Positions 6,885 through 6,968 of a stretch of DNA of 6,968 nucleotides are shown in pieces (within the stretch, counting starts at the first letter, position 1; every line of letters begins with the position of its first letter). Source of the stretch: Planctomicrobium sp. (GTDB taxonomy: Bacteria > Planctomycetota > Planctomycetia > Planctomycetales > Planctomycetaceae); contig JAJDEL010000619.1 of NCBI GenBank assembly GCA_029259835.1, positions 1-6,968 of the forward strand, written 5' to 3'. Position numbers and translations under genes: made by a program. The notes beneath the pieces are model-generated. The model made no database searches and was not told where the DNA came from. It saw only the letters and a program-made list of their open reading frames with translations.

Positions 6885-6968
6885 CCACTCTGCTCCTGTA
6901 CAGGATCATGCTGACTGTGGGACCATCACCCCCTCCCCACTTGTCTATTATCGACTCAACTTATCATT
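6885..6968 (-). promoter_or_regulatory. Upstream region of the DUF1338 gene with a 12-bp palindrome over its ribosome binding site
   Basis: On the minus strand, AGGAG (plus-strand 6893-6897) lies 8 bases before the ATG. The perfect 12-bp palindrome TCCTGTACAGGA (6894-6905) overlaps it; two further matching pairs flank one mismatch on each side. A protein bound here, or a small RNA hairpin, would cover the ribosome binding site. GATAAT on the minus strand (plus-strand 6948-6953) could be a -10 element, but its -35 partner would lie outside the window. No gene is seen in the remaining bases to the window edge. Confidence 0.3.

Noticed and set aside
6917..6940. GTGGG / CCCAC inverted repeat upstream of the DUF1338 gene
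   Set aside because: It has only 5-bp arms with a 14-base loop in a C-rich stretch; not distinguishable from chance.

Overview
The window holds an arginine-degradation locus of the arginine succinyltransferase (AST) type: five plus-strand genes packed head to tail, followed by one convergent minus-strand gene. Base composition is roughly balanced and the whole stretch is densely coding. The AST enzymes align along their full length with the Escherichia coli proteins as I recall them. However, the aminotransferase and the deacylase that go with them are not the E. coli types, and a short DUF1338 protein sits next door. This points to a Gram-negative heterotroph outside the Enterobacteria. A planctomycete is my best guess, with low to moderate confidence, because no phylogenetic marker is present.

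Layout. 1-759 is the C-terminal part of an M20 metallo-hydrolase, cut by the window edge. 752-2161 is a class III PLP aminotransferase whose start overlaps the hydrolase stop by 8 bases. 2162-2244 is an 83-base gap, the only real gap in the plus-strand cluster. 2245-3270 is astA, 3282-4751 is astD and 4748-6070 is astB (GTG start, 4-base overlap with astD). 6081-6884, on the minus strand, is a DUF1338 / HglS-like protein whose stop lies 10 bases from the astB stop. 6885-6968 is its upstream region.

How the genes work together. AstA succinylates arginine. AstB hydrolyses succinylarginine to succinylornithine, CO2 and two NH3. The aminotransferase would make succinylglutamate semialdehyde, and AstD oxidises it to succinylglutamate. 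The last step normally needs AstE, an M14-type desuccinylase, which is absent here. The M20 hydrolase at the head of the cluster is the obvious candidate to release succinate and glutamate. The aminotransferase stands in for AstC but carries an active-site lysine context resembling lysine 6-aminotransferase.

Regulation. The end of the aminotransferase gene and the 83-base gap carry three signals in a row: a near-perfect 20-bp palindrome matching the outer part of the ArgR 'ARG box' (TGAAT-N4-ATTCA), a perfect TATAAT, and a second 14-bp palindrome at the predicted transcription start. Together they suggest an internal, possibly arginine-responsive, promoter for astADB. No RNA genes, mobile elements, CRISPR arrays or convincing intrinsic terminators were seen.
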